Part shown: positions 1 through 5,272 of the stretch, piece after piece | How positions within the stretch are numbered: position 1 is the first letter of the stretch | Layout of the letters: the number at the start of each line of letters is the position of its first letter | DNA from: Chloroflexi bacterium RBG_16_48_8 | GTDB lineage: Bacteria; Chloroflexota; Anaerolineae; Anaerolineales; E44-bin32 | Assembly: GCA_001795115.1 (NCBI GenBank) | Contig: MGNI01000155.1 | Location: 2,658-8,065, forward strand | DNA length: 5,408 nt | Direction: 5' to 3' | The notes under the pieces: generated by a model | What the model was told of the DNA's origin: nothing | Seen by the model: only the letters and a program-made list of their open reading frames with translations | The model's database searches: none | Position numbers and translations under genes: made by a program

Positions 1-136
1 GGGTTGGGGTGGGCAATGGAGTGGGACTGGCCACCCCTAATAGGTCTCCCAACGGCAGGTTGCAGGACGCTAAAGATAGCACTGCCAAAACGTTTACAAG
101 GAAAACCAAACTACGGAAAATTCTTGCAAGAGTCAT
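1..136 (-). CDS. N-terminal part of a secreted lipoprotein (runs off the left edge)
   Basis: This 45-codon open frame starts at ATG 136 and continues past base 1. A near-ideal Shine-Dalgarno site, GGGAGG, lies 5 nt upstream of the ATG. The product begins with a short basic region (R5, R8), then a hydrophobic stretch (about residues 9-22) and a textbook lipobox, L22-A23-S24-C25. Signal peptidase II would therefore cleave before C25, which would be lipid-modified. After the cysteine comes a proline/threonine-rich tail (SPTPLPTPT at residues 37-45), typical of the flexible tether that links lipoproteins to an extracytoplasmic domain. That domain lies outside the window, so the function is unknown. 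The gene lies about 100 nt downstream of repeat copy 1 and beyond the cold-shock terminator, so it probably has its own promoter. Only a TACAAT -10-like hexamer (plus-strand 182-187) is visible, with no convincing -35. The signal peptide is seen directly; the rest is inference. Confidence 0.8.
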   Translation of the reverse strand, partial: MTLARIFRSLVFLVNVLAVLSLASCNLPLGDLLGVASPTPLPTPT

Positions 137-235
137 GATCACCTCCCAGGTAAGTTCATTGCCCTACGAGCTGGAAATACTATTGTAATCTATCGAACGG
201 ATTGAAAGGGAGATTTCCACCAAATGAAATTATTA

Positions 236-353
236 TCTAGGCAAACCGCCGAAAGTATTTTGACAAAATGAGTTGCCTGAATGGCGGTTTGCTTAAGTGA
301 TTGGCTTGGTTTTACGTTCGCTGTTTGTCAAATTACTTCCGGCCAATCACCTA
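236..353. repeat. 118-bp structured repeat, copy 1
   Basis: This is one of two nearly identical copies; the other is at 2867-2984, in the same orientation, and differs only at 307 (T here, A at 2938). Module A (238-291) is TAGG, a 9-nt arm (242-250), a 17-nt core GAAAGTATTTTGACAAA (251-267), a spacer, and a perfect complement of the arm (283-291). The palindrome CTTAAG (292-297) forms the centre. Module B (298-353) is the same design in inverse orientation: arm 298-306, reverse-complement core 324-340, paired arm 341-349 and CCTA. The two cores match at 15 of 17 positions, while the arms agree at only 4 of 9 yet still pair. In this copy the ends read C-TA-GG and CC-TA-G, which is what a TA duplication within a CTAG target would give. 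Confidence 0.93.
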
Positions 354-399
354 GTTTGGGTGTAACTCCGGTTTAAGAGGATAATGCCTGCCTTCTGAA

Positions 400-439
400 G
401 AAGATTAAAATGCGACGTATTCTTGAAATACGTCGCATT
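400..439 (-). terminator. Intrinsic terminator of the cold-shock gene
   Basis: A perfect 13-bp stem (arms 427-439 and 409-421) with a 5-nt loop begins 25 nt after the cold-shock stop codon. On the minus strand the stem is followed at once by TTAATCTTCTT, a T-rich but interrupted tract. The plus-strand side of the stem is followed by AGCC rather than T residues, so the signal is directional. It should end transcription from the kynU/cold-shock side. The 137-464 stretch, which has no gene, holds only this terminator, repeat copy 1 and the lipoprotein gene's upstream region. Confidence 0.85.
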
Positions 440-464
440 AGCCAAATGTCGGGTCATGCTTTCA

Positions 465-674
465 TCAAACGATATCTACATCTTGGGCTTGTGGACCTTT
501 TTCTCCTTCGACAATCAGGAATTCAACCTGCTGTCCTTCCTCAAGTGTTCTATAGCCTTCCCCTCGTATGGAGCTATAGTGAACGAATACATCTCCCCCT
601 TCATCTCGGGTAATAAAACCGTAACCCTTTGAAGCATTGAACCATTTGATAGTGCCTTTCTCACGCTCTGCCAC
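465..674 (-). CDS. Cold-shock-domain protein (CspA family)
   Basis: A single cold-shock domain of 69 residues, the usual size for CspA-type proteins, which bind single-stranded RNA or DNA in the cytoplasm and melt secondary structure. Residues 6-21 hold KGTIKWFNASKGYGFI, including the RNP1 motif KGYGFI (16-21). RNP2 is VFVHYS (29-34), and the domain closes with the EGEKGPQAQDV segment (56-66). I chose GTG 674 rather than the longer frame from 806. AAGAGGAGGT sits just upstream (GGAGG 10 nt before GTG), the domain starts at once, and the extra 44 residues do not resemble the family. The gene lies 160 nt below kynU and is closed by a stem-loop at 409-439. The long leader and a 10-bp inverted repeat around the start suggest post-transcriptional control (inference). 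Such proteins may be cold-induced or constitutive; the sequence does not decide which. Confidence 0.95.
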   Translation of the reverse strand: MAEREKGTIKWFNASKGYGFITRDEGGDVFVHYSSIRGEGYRTLEEGQQVEFLIVEGEKGPQAQDVDIV

Positions 675-720
675 GACGAACTTACCTCCTCTTCTTTCTT
701 TTTTAATTTGGGCAGAGCGT
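663..720 (-). promoter_or_regulatory. Inverted repeat enclosing the cold-shock ribosome-binding site
   Basis: ACGCTCTGCC at 663-672 and GGCAGAGCGT at 711-720 are perfect 10-bp complements with a 38-nt spacer. In the minus-strand mRNA the upstream arm pairs with the last G of the GTG start codon and codons 2-4. The loop carries the Shine-Dalgarno sequence AAGAGGAGGT (684-693). The arrangement is seen directly. A role in translation control, for example as a temperature-sensitive fold, is inferred. It could also act as a DNA operator. Confidence 0.5.
684..693 (-). promoter_or_regulatory. Shine-Dalgarno site fixing the GTG start of the cold-shock gene
   Basis: On the minus strand this reads AAGAGGAGGT, a very strong match to the 16S tail, with GGAGG ending 10 nt before GTG 674. 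No such site precedes the earlier in-frame start near 806. It therefore decides the start in favour of the 69-residue protein. Confidence 0.85.
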
Positions 721-787
721 CCCAATACTCCAAGAATGTTAACCCACTCTGGTTCAGAACGACTGCCATTTTGTATAAATCTATCAT

Positions 788-823
788 GTGTTGATTTTCT
801 CCACAAGTTGTAAGAATCAACAC
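788..823 (-). repeat. 9-bp inverted repeat between kynU and the cold-shock gene
   Basis: GTGTTGATT (788-796) and AATCAACAC (815-823) are perfect complements separated by 18 nt. The structure begins 11 nt after the kynU stop. No T tract follows it on the minus strand, so it is a poor intrinsic terminator. It may be an operator or a fold in the cold-shock leader. A weak promoter-like pair on the minus strand, TTGTGG and TAGATT spaced by 17 nt, overlaps it. Confidence 0.45.
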
Positions 824-834
824 CAATCCTTATC

Positions 835-2103
835 TTATGTTACCCCAAAGCGTTCCTTCGAATATTTTCGATATCGTCCTTCTATTACCACCTTCTTGAT
901 CCTTTGTACAGCCTCCCAAACATCGAGGAAGGAGGTATAAAGGGGTGCTAATCCTAGACGGATAAGATCTGGCTCACGAAAGTCTGGCAAAAGGGACATC
1001 TCTTCAATAAGTGCTCGGTTAATACGATAGCCTTCTGGATGGCGAAGGCTTACATGTGAACCCCGCTTCTCAGGATCAATTGGGCTACCCAACTTGAATC
1101 CGAGGGTCACAAGCTCTTCTTGTATCAGGTAGATCAGATAAGATGTCAAATCCGTTGATTTTTTACGAATGCGGTCAATTCCCGCTTCTCGGATAATGTC
1201 AAGAGCTGGTTCGATTGCGAGAAGTGAGAGGATGGGGGGTGTTCCAACTAGGAAGCGTCGGATACTATCAGCTGCACGATACTCCAGATCAAAATCGAAG
1301 GGCTTATGCTGCCCAAACCAACCCCATATCGGAGACAAAGCCTGTCTCTGTATTTCCTTGCGTACATAAAGAAAAGCGGGAGAACCTGGCCCTCCATTGA
1401 GATATTTATAGGTACACCCGACCGCAAGATCCACCCCCCAGCTGTCAAGTTCAATAGGTAGCACCCCAACAGAGTGGCTGAGATCAACCAGTATCATCGC
1501 ACCCGCGTGGTGAACTCTGTCAGCAATTTTCTTCACATCAAATGCGTAACCGCTTTTGAAGGCGACGTGGGAGAAGGTCAGCAATGCTGTTCCTTCGTCG
1601 ATGGCTTCCAAAAAGGAATCTTCTTCAATTTGTATACCATCCCCTGAAGAGACCAAGCGTAGTTGATGATCTCCTCCCATAAGTTGGATACAACCTTGCA
1701 GAATATAAAGATCCGAGGGGAAATTTAAAGTATCGCTGATAACAACCCTGCGATCTGGACGCATTGCCAAGGCAGCCATGACCAACTTAAAGAGATTGAT
1801 GGATGTAGAATCAGCCACAATGACCTGTTCCGGAGCTGCGCCTATGAGCGTCGCTATTTTATCCCCTACCCGTGAAGGTGCTTCATACCAACCCTTGTTC
1901 CATCTCCGTATCAGATCTTCTCCCCACCCCTTTTCCACCACATCTTTCACTTGCTGAGCTGACTTCAGCGTAAGCCGTCCAAGCGAATTGCCGTCCAGGT
2001 AGATGAGGTTCGGATCTGAGAAAACGAACTCTTTACGATAATGGCCGAGTTCGTCCTTCTTGTCCCATCTTTCCGCGAATGCAGCATCAGGCTCAAACCT
2101 CAT
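835..2103 (-). CDS. kynU: Kynureninase
   Basis: A PLP-dependent fold-type I enzyme that hydrolyses L-kynurenine or 3-hydroxykynurenine to anthranilate or 3-hydroxyanthranilate plus L-alanine, in the cytoplasm. I chose ATG 2103 (422 residues, normal family length) because AGGAGAGG lies 7 nt upstream. The ATG at 2121, 6 codons earlier, has no good site. Numbered from ATG 2103, visible marks are YLDGNSLG (35-42), DSTSINLFK (98-106, cofactor phosphate region), FPSDLY (128-133, with the stacking Phe and an Asp), VDLSHSVG (206-213, with the Asp for the pyridine nitrogen), the Schiff-base lysine K233 in TYKYLNGGPG, GWFG (261-264), RRFLVGTPP (282-290) and SHVSLRHP (349-356). All expected catalytic positions look intact. 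It follows the membrane methyltransferase-like gene by 30 nt, so the two are probably cotranscribed. No tryptophan dioxygenase or formamidase gene is in view, so whether it serves tryptophan breakdown or NAD synthesis cannot be told. Confidence 0.96.
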   Translation of the reverse strand: MRFEPDAAFAERWDKKDELGHYRKEFVFSDPNLIYLDGNSLGRLTLKSAQQVKDVVEKGWGEDLIRRWNKGWYEAPSRVGDKIATLIGAAPEQVIVADSTSINLFKLVMAALAMRPDRRVVISDTLNFPSDLYILQGCIQLMGGDHQLRLVSSGDGIQIEEDSFLEAIDEGTALLTFSHVAFKSGYAFDVKKIADRVHHAGAMILVDLSHSVGVLPIELDSWGVDLAVGCTYKYLNGGPGSPAFLYVRKEIQRQALSPIWGWFGQHKPFDFDLEYRAADSIRRFLVGTPPILSLLAIEPALDIIREAGIDRIRKKSTDLTSYLIYLIQEELVTLGFKLGSPIDPEKRGSHVSLRHPEGYRINRALIEEMSLLPDFREPDLIRLGLAPLYTSFLDVWEAVQRIKKVVIEGRYRKYSKERFGVT

Positions 2104-2110
2104 CGGAATG

Positions 2111-2118
2111 CCTCTCCT
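2111..2118 (-). promoter_or_regulatory. Shine-Dalgarno site choosing the internal ATG of kynU
   Basis: AGGAGAGG on the minus strand sits 7 nt before ATG 2103 and overlaps the codons after ATG 2121. This favours the shorter kynureninase. It also places initiation 30 nt after the upstream stop codon, close enough for translational coupling. Confidence 0.65.
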
Positions 2119-2133
2119 CATCTGAAAATCTTT

Positions 2134-2754
2134 CTAAAATAAAAATGGGATAAACCACTTACTACGCTTTCGATACTCCTTAAATTCAGGATATCGCGAG
2201 AGAGATTCATCCTTTCGACGCATATTTGGAAACCAATAGACATAAATAAATAAAACAAGAATAAGGATTGGAGCCCAATGCATGGCTAATAACCCCAGAC
2301 TCAAATAAATTAAGAACTCACCGAAATAGTTTAGATTTCGGACACGGCTCATCATGCCTGTTGTGATCAAATGATCCGGCTGGAGCTTGAGAGACGTATA
2401 TTTCTGCATATCCGTGACAAAATGCAGAAATACACCAAAGATATTCATGCTCACACACATCCCCAAGTACCAAGGCGGGCATTCAATGCCTCTGGAGATT
2501 AAAAGCCAGGGCGCTACCCAATAGACAAGTAAACCAAAGGCAGTGATTACACCCCAAACCAGGTCGACTTTCCTCTCCCAGGTCTTATCCGGGAAAATCC
2601 GACTTTTCAGGACCCAAAGGATACCGTAAGTGCCATGAAGACCTAAATAAACCCAGGCTGTGGCGTTACGCCATTGATCATAGATTGCCATTAAAAATAG
2701 GATTGCCAAGAAGCTGATTCCCTTGAATGTGTCAATGATGTATCTTTGTTTCAT
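2134..2754 (-). CDS. Multi-pass membrane protein, DUF1295/isoprenylcysteine methyltransferase-like
   Basis: This 206-residue protein has about six hydrophobic segments (roughly residues 10-26, 33-50, 63-85, 95-113, 145-158 and 160-175). Its C-terminal half matches the steroid-reductase/DUF1295/ICMT-like superfamily: DHLITTGMMSRVRNLNYFGE (127-146), where relatives usually have R-H-P-N-Y-F/L-G-E, then a hydrophobic hairpin, then an acidic/basic stretch ending in PEFKEYRKRSKWFIPF (189-204), like the family's 'Y-x-E-Y-x-x-R-x-x-x-F-I-P' ending. Known relatives methylate lipid or prenyl-cysteine substrates with S-adenosylmethionine, or are NADPH-dependent reductases. The substrate here cannot be assigned. 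The usual His-Pro before Asn-Tyr is Asn-Leu, which may affect cofactor contacts. The ATG at 2754 has AAGGAG 8 nt upstream. kynU starts just downstream, so the gene is probably first in that operon. I am fairly sure of the family and unsure of the activity. Confidence 0.78.
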   Translation of the reverse strand: MKQRYIIDTFKGISFLAILFLMAIYDQWRNATAWVYLGLHGTYGILWVLKSRIFPDKTWERKVDLVWGVITAFGLLVYWVAPWLLISRGIECPPWYLGMCVSMNIFGVFLHFVTDMQKYTSLKLQPDHLITTGMMSRVRNLNYFGEFLIYLSLGLLAMHWAPILILVLFIYVYWFPNMRRKDESLSRYPEFKEYRKRSKWFIPFLF

Positions 2755-2819
2755 CTTCTTCGCTCCTTCGCAGATCGACAGCTTGATCTTGCCTTTTGAT
2801 GGATCCGCGCTTCATATGT

Positions 2820-2830
2820 GGGATGATCCC
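2820..2830. promoter_or_regulatory. Small palindrome upstream of the methyltransferase-like/kynU unit
   Basis: GGGATGATCCC has perfect 5-bp arms around one central base and lies 66 nt before the ATG at 2754. On the minus strand a TTGTTC/TATGAA pair with 16-nt spacing spans it and could be a weak promoter. An operator role is a guess from position only. Confidence 0.2.
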
Positions 2831-2866
2831 GAGAACAAGAAGCAACAAAGAACTTTTTATCAAAGC

Positions 2867-2984
2867 TCTAGGCAAACCGCCGAAAGTATTTTGACAAAAT
2901 GAGTTGCCTGAATGGCGGTTTGCTTAAGTGATTGGCTAGGTTTTACGTTCGCTGTTTGTCAAATTACTTCCGGCCAATCACCTA
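2867..2984. repeat. 118-bp structured repeat, copy 2
   Basis: Same element and orientation as 236-353, with 117 of 118 bases identical. Module A spans 2869-2922 (core 2882-2898), the CTTAAG centre is 2923-2928, and module B spans 2929-2984 (reverse-complement core 2955-2971). It begins 37 nt after the stop of the DUF985 gene and ends 112 nt before the methyltransferase-like gene. Its outer context is C-TA-GG at the left and CC-TA-T at the right. Neither hairpin is followed by a T tract, so it is not an ordinary terminator, although it may still stabilise or trim the 3' end of the exporter transcript. Confidence 0.93.
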
Positions 2985-3021
2985 TGATGATGCAGGTTGA
3001 AAATTAAAATAAAGATTGAGC

Positions 3022-3528
3022 CTAGCTTGGTCTGGTTAAAAGTTCAATCATCTCATGATGCTGTGGATAGAGCTTTAGCAATTCCTCTCTACTCCCCAAT
3101 TCGAAATCCTCAAAATCAAATCCAGGCGCCACTGTACAACCGACCAGACAGAAGGAATCAGGATCATTTACGACAGCGCCGAACCAACAACCCGCAGGGA
3201 CCACAGCCTGGAAGGCATCTCCCCTCTCAGCATCCTGCCCCAAATGAAGGATCTTATGCTTACCATCTGGATCGAACCTATGAATCGAGAGGGAACTGCC
3301 CAAGTGATAATGCCACAACTCATCCGATTTGATCCTGTGAAGATGGGATACTTCCTTTCCTGGCAATAAAAAATAAATGGAAGTAGATAAAAACCTGGGA
3401 CCAGGAAATCTTTCAGGCAGACCCGTACGATGGATAACTTCATCCGATCGATAAGTTTGTTTGTAATACCCACCTTCAGGGTGCCTCTCCAAGCCTAATG
3501 CTTCTATCCAGTAGCGAGCGTCCATCAT
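3022..3528 (-). CDS. DUF985 (Cupin_5) family protein
   Basis: A 168-residue small cupin-fold protein. Family marks in order are the N-terminal WIEALGLERHPEGGYYKQTY (7-26), TSIYFLLPG (49-57), SHLHRIKSDELWHYHLG (61-77, with His and Glu residues placed to line the barrel), FQAVVPAGCWFGA (106-118) and CTVAPGFDFEDFEL (131-144). The structured yeast relative YML079W has a cupin barrel, but no reaction is established for most members. A small-ligand-binding or sugar-epimerase-like role is often guessed, and I assign none. The ATG at 3528 is followed at once by another ATG at 3525. The only purine run (GGGG) is 1 nt and 4 nt away respectively, so 3525 may be the real start. It lies 10 nt after the permease stop and is evidently the last gene of the exporter operon. 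It carries no signal peptide or membrane segment, so it is cytoplasmic. Confidence 0.9.
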   Translation of the reverse strand: MMDARYWIEALGLERHPEGGYYKQTYRSDEVIHRTGLPERFPGPRFLSTSIYFLLPGKEVSHLHRIKSDELWHYHLGSSLSIHRFDPDGKHKILHLGQDAERGDAFQAVVPAGCWFGAVVNDPDSFCLVGCTVAPGFDFEDFELGSREELLKLYPQHHEMIELLTRPS

Positions 3529-3538
3529 ACCCCGTCGG

Positions 3539-4276
3539 TCAATCGAGAATCAGTTTATTCCTTTGGAAACGAACCATAGCTGCGCCGATCAGTGCGATGT
3601 CAAGTCCCAACAAACTAACCAGGATAAGTCGTAGAACCCCCCAGGAATTTAATTCCAAAAAAATGTTCGCAATTTTGAGTTGGATTTCTGGTGGCAAAGC
3701 CTGGATGCCAAACATAGGTATGATAAGGATGAGCATAATTGCCAAGCCCAATGTTTGCTGAGCCTGGCGCACAGAGGATGCATGTAATGAAACCAGAACC
3801 CCAGCCCCTGCCGATAGACCTGCAGAGAGCATACTGGACAATATGATCCCCAATCCCAATTTGGGTTCATAGAGAAGAAATCCATTTCCCCCATGCGCAA
3901 GGTTAATACTGACCAAGCCCAACAGCACAGTTGCCAAAGCGATCCCCCAGCCATAACTTATCGCTGCAGCCAACTTGCCAAACAAAATGGCCTGATCGGA
4001 AAGACGACTGGCCAATAATGTCTCCAACGTGTGTCGCTCTCGTTCCCCTGCAAAGGAATCGCTTACAACGTTCGAGACCAGCATCAATGGAATCCACAAT
4101 GCGAGTCCGAGGGCGAAGGGCGATTCGACCCAAGTAGGTCCCCATTGGATTGGAGGCAGAATGCCAAGGACAAGGACAATCACAAGAAGACTGATGATGC
4201 CTCCGCGAGTGCTCCCACGTTGAATGATGATCTCTTTCCATTCCTTCCACATGATGATGAAGATGTCTTGAATCAT
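3539..4276 (-). CDS. ABC-2 type transporter membrane protein
   Basis: A 245-residue integral membrane protein with about six hydrophobic segments (roughly residues 26-42, 55-72, 102-123, 138-163, 174-192 and 211-236). After a short amphipathic N-terminus (IMWKEWKEIIIQRGS, residues 8-22) and the second segment comes the characteristic cytoplasmic loop SDSFAGERERHTLETLLASR (72-91). The same pattern, FAGE(K/R)E-x-x-TLE-x-LL, marks NatB-like ABC-2 permeases and couples them to the ATPase. Its start overlaps the ATPase stop as ATGA, and GGAGG inside the ATPase tail lies 7 nt before its ATG, so translation is coupled. It should dimerise and pair with the ATPase to export a substrate that the sequence does not reveal; ions, lipids, peptides and antibiotics are all known for the family. 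It is at the short end for the class but looks complete. Confidence 0.93.
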   Translation of the reverse strand: MIQDIFIIMWKEWKEIIIQRGSTRGGIISLLVIVLVLGILPPIQWGPTWVESPFALGLALWIPLMLVSNVVSDSFAGERERHTLETLLASRLSDQAILFGKLAAAISYGWGIALATVLLGLVSINLAHGGNGFLLYEPKLGLGIILSSMLSAGLSAGAGVLVSLHASSVRQAQQTLGLAIMLILIIPMFGIQALPPEIQLKIANIFLELNSWGVLRLILVSLLGLDIALIGAAMVRFQRNKLILD

Positions 4277-5208
4277 TCCCCTTCCTCCTGCATGAGAAGA
4301 AGGAAGACTTCCTCCAGGCTGGCTTTCCCTTTTTTAACTTCTTCCACCTCCGCTCCTTCCATGACAATGAGATTAATGATAGGTGCGACCTCTCCTGATC
4401 CTCTAAGGCTTATAACCAAGCGATCTTTCTCATTTTCAACAGACACAACATCAGGTCTTTCACGGAGTGCAGTCAAGATCTTCTCGGAAAATCCACAACC
4501 GTTGATGACGACACTTGGTGCGAAGCTGTTCCTTTGCAAATCAACCGGCCGTCCAATCGCAACGATTTTACCTTCACGAATGACACACACAAGATCACAT
4601 AATTTCTCAGCCTCGTCCAGATTGTGTGTTGTAAGAAAAATCGTGACCCCCTCTTGTTGGGCGAGTGACGCCAGATCCTCTCTTAAGGAAGATGCCGCAA
4701 TAGGATCAAGCCCAGCTGTGGGCTCATCCGTAAAAATGAGTTCTGGCTGATGGAGTAAAGTCCTTGCTACAGCTAATTTCTGCCTCATCCCTCGGCTCCA
4801 CGTCCCCACAGTTTCCTTTCGCCGCTCCCACAATCCGAGATGCTTCAAAAGCTCCTCAGTGCGAATTTTCAAGGCATGATCAGCCAGATGCCAGATACGA
4901 CCATAGAATTCAAGGTTATCCTCCGCACTTAACCGCTCGTAAAGTCCCGAATGCTCCAGCAAAGCACCGGATGATGTTCGAATCCGATCTGCCTCCTTGC
5001 GGACATCGAAACCCAACACCTCTGCCCGACCTTCTGATGGCTCCAATAAACCTAAAAGGAGCCGGATGGTCGTTGTCTTACCTGCTCCATTCGGTCCTAA
5101 GAAACCGAAAACCGCCCCTCTGGGTACTTCCATAGTGAGTCCATCGACAGCTCTAACCTCCCCAAAATCCCGGGTTAGCTTTTCTGTCTGTATGGCAAAA
5201 TCTGGCAT
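4273..5208 (-). CDS. ABC transporter ATP-binding protein (ABC-2/NatA-like exporter)
   Basis: This 311-residue cytoplasmic ATPase powers the adjacent membrane protein. Visible elements are Walker A GPNGAGKTT (38-46), a Q-loop segment GALLEHSGLYERLS (81-94) where Glu replaces the usual Gln as in many ABC-2 exporters, the signature WSRGMRQKLAVA (137-148), Walker B LIFTDEP (157-163), D-loop AGLD (165-168) and the switch His H195 in TTHNLDEA. After about residue 225 it carries a C-terminal DUF4162-like domain ending in ASLEEVFLLLM (296-306), common in this subgroup. The ATG at 5208 has AAGGAG 8 nt upstream. It is the first gene of a three-gene unit with the permease (4-nt overlap) and the DUF985 gene. 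No regulator gene is adjacent within the window. The transport direction is inferred from the subgroup; the substrate is unknown. Confidence 0.96.
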   Translation of the reverse strand: MPDFAIQTEKLTRDFGEVRAVDGLTMEVPRGAVFGFLGPNGAGKTTTIRLLLGLLEPSEGRAEVLGFDVRKEADRIRTSSGALLEHSGLYERLSAEDNLEFYGRIWHLADHALKIRTEELLKHLGLWERRKETVGTWSRGMRQKLAVARTLLHQPELIFTDEPTAGLDPIAASSLREDLASLAQQEGVTIFLTTHNLDEAEKLCDLVCVIREGKIVAIGRPVDLQRNSFAPSVVINGCGFSEKILTALRERPDVVSVENEKDRLVISLRGSGEVAPIINLIVMEGAEVEEVKKGKASLEEVFLLLMQEEGE

Positions 5209-5260
5209 GTGGTTACTCCTTCAGACTTCTTCCTTTAGCCCAAGAAACCCTCACCTGCTC

Positions 5261-5272
5261 ACACCTTGGTGT
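5261..5272. promoter_or_regulatory. Palindrome upstream of the exporter operon
   Basis: ACACCTTGGTGT has perfect 5-bp arms around TT and lies 52 nt before the ATPase start, in the only stretch that can hold this operon's promoter. I found no convincing -35/-10 pair in 5209-5408. The site may be a repressor or activator operator, but a 5-bp palindrome can easily arise by chance. Confidence 0.25.

Noticed and set aside
236..353. Repeat as an integron attC site flanking a gene cassette
   Set aside because: The size and folding are similar, and the genes lie between direct copies, but the ends lack the RYYYAAC/GTTRRRY boxes. The element folds as two back-to-back hairpins rather than one, and no integrase is in view.
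236..353. Repeat as part of a CRISPR array
   Set aside because: There are only two copies, 118 bp long and 2.6 kb apart, with genes between them.
423..632. Plus-strand ORF opposite the cold-shock gene
   Set aside because: It is antisense to a clear cold-shock domain, has no ribosome-binding site and no family features.
675..806. Longer cold-shock protein with 44 extra N-terminal residues
   Set aside because: The extra segment does not resemble the family, and a much better ribosome-binding site precedes GTG 674.
2732..2815. 27-residue minus-strand ORF overlapping the start of the methyltransferase-like gene
   Set aside because: No good ribosome-binding site and no tryptophan run that would suggest attenuation. 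Its charged composition probably reflects the purine-rich leader.
2867..2984. Repeat copy 2 as a plain intrinsic terminator for the exporter operon
   Set aside because: Neither hairpin has a T tract after it on either strand, and the loops are long (about 32-34 nt).
2997..3332. Plus-strand ORF starting next to repeat copy 2
   Set aside because: It lies opposite the well-supported DUF985 gene, and its low-complexity Asn/Pro/Arg composition looks like a shadow.
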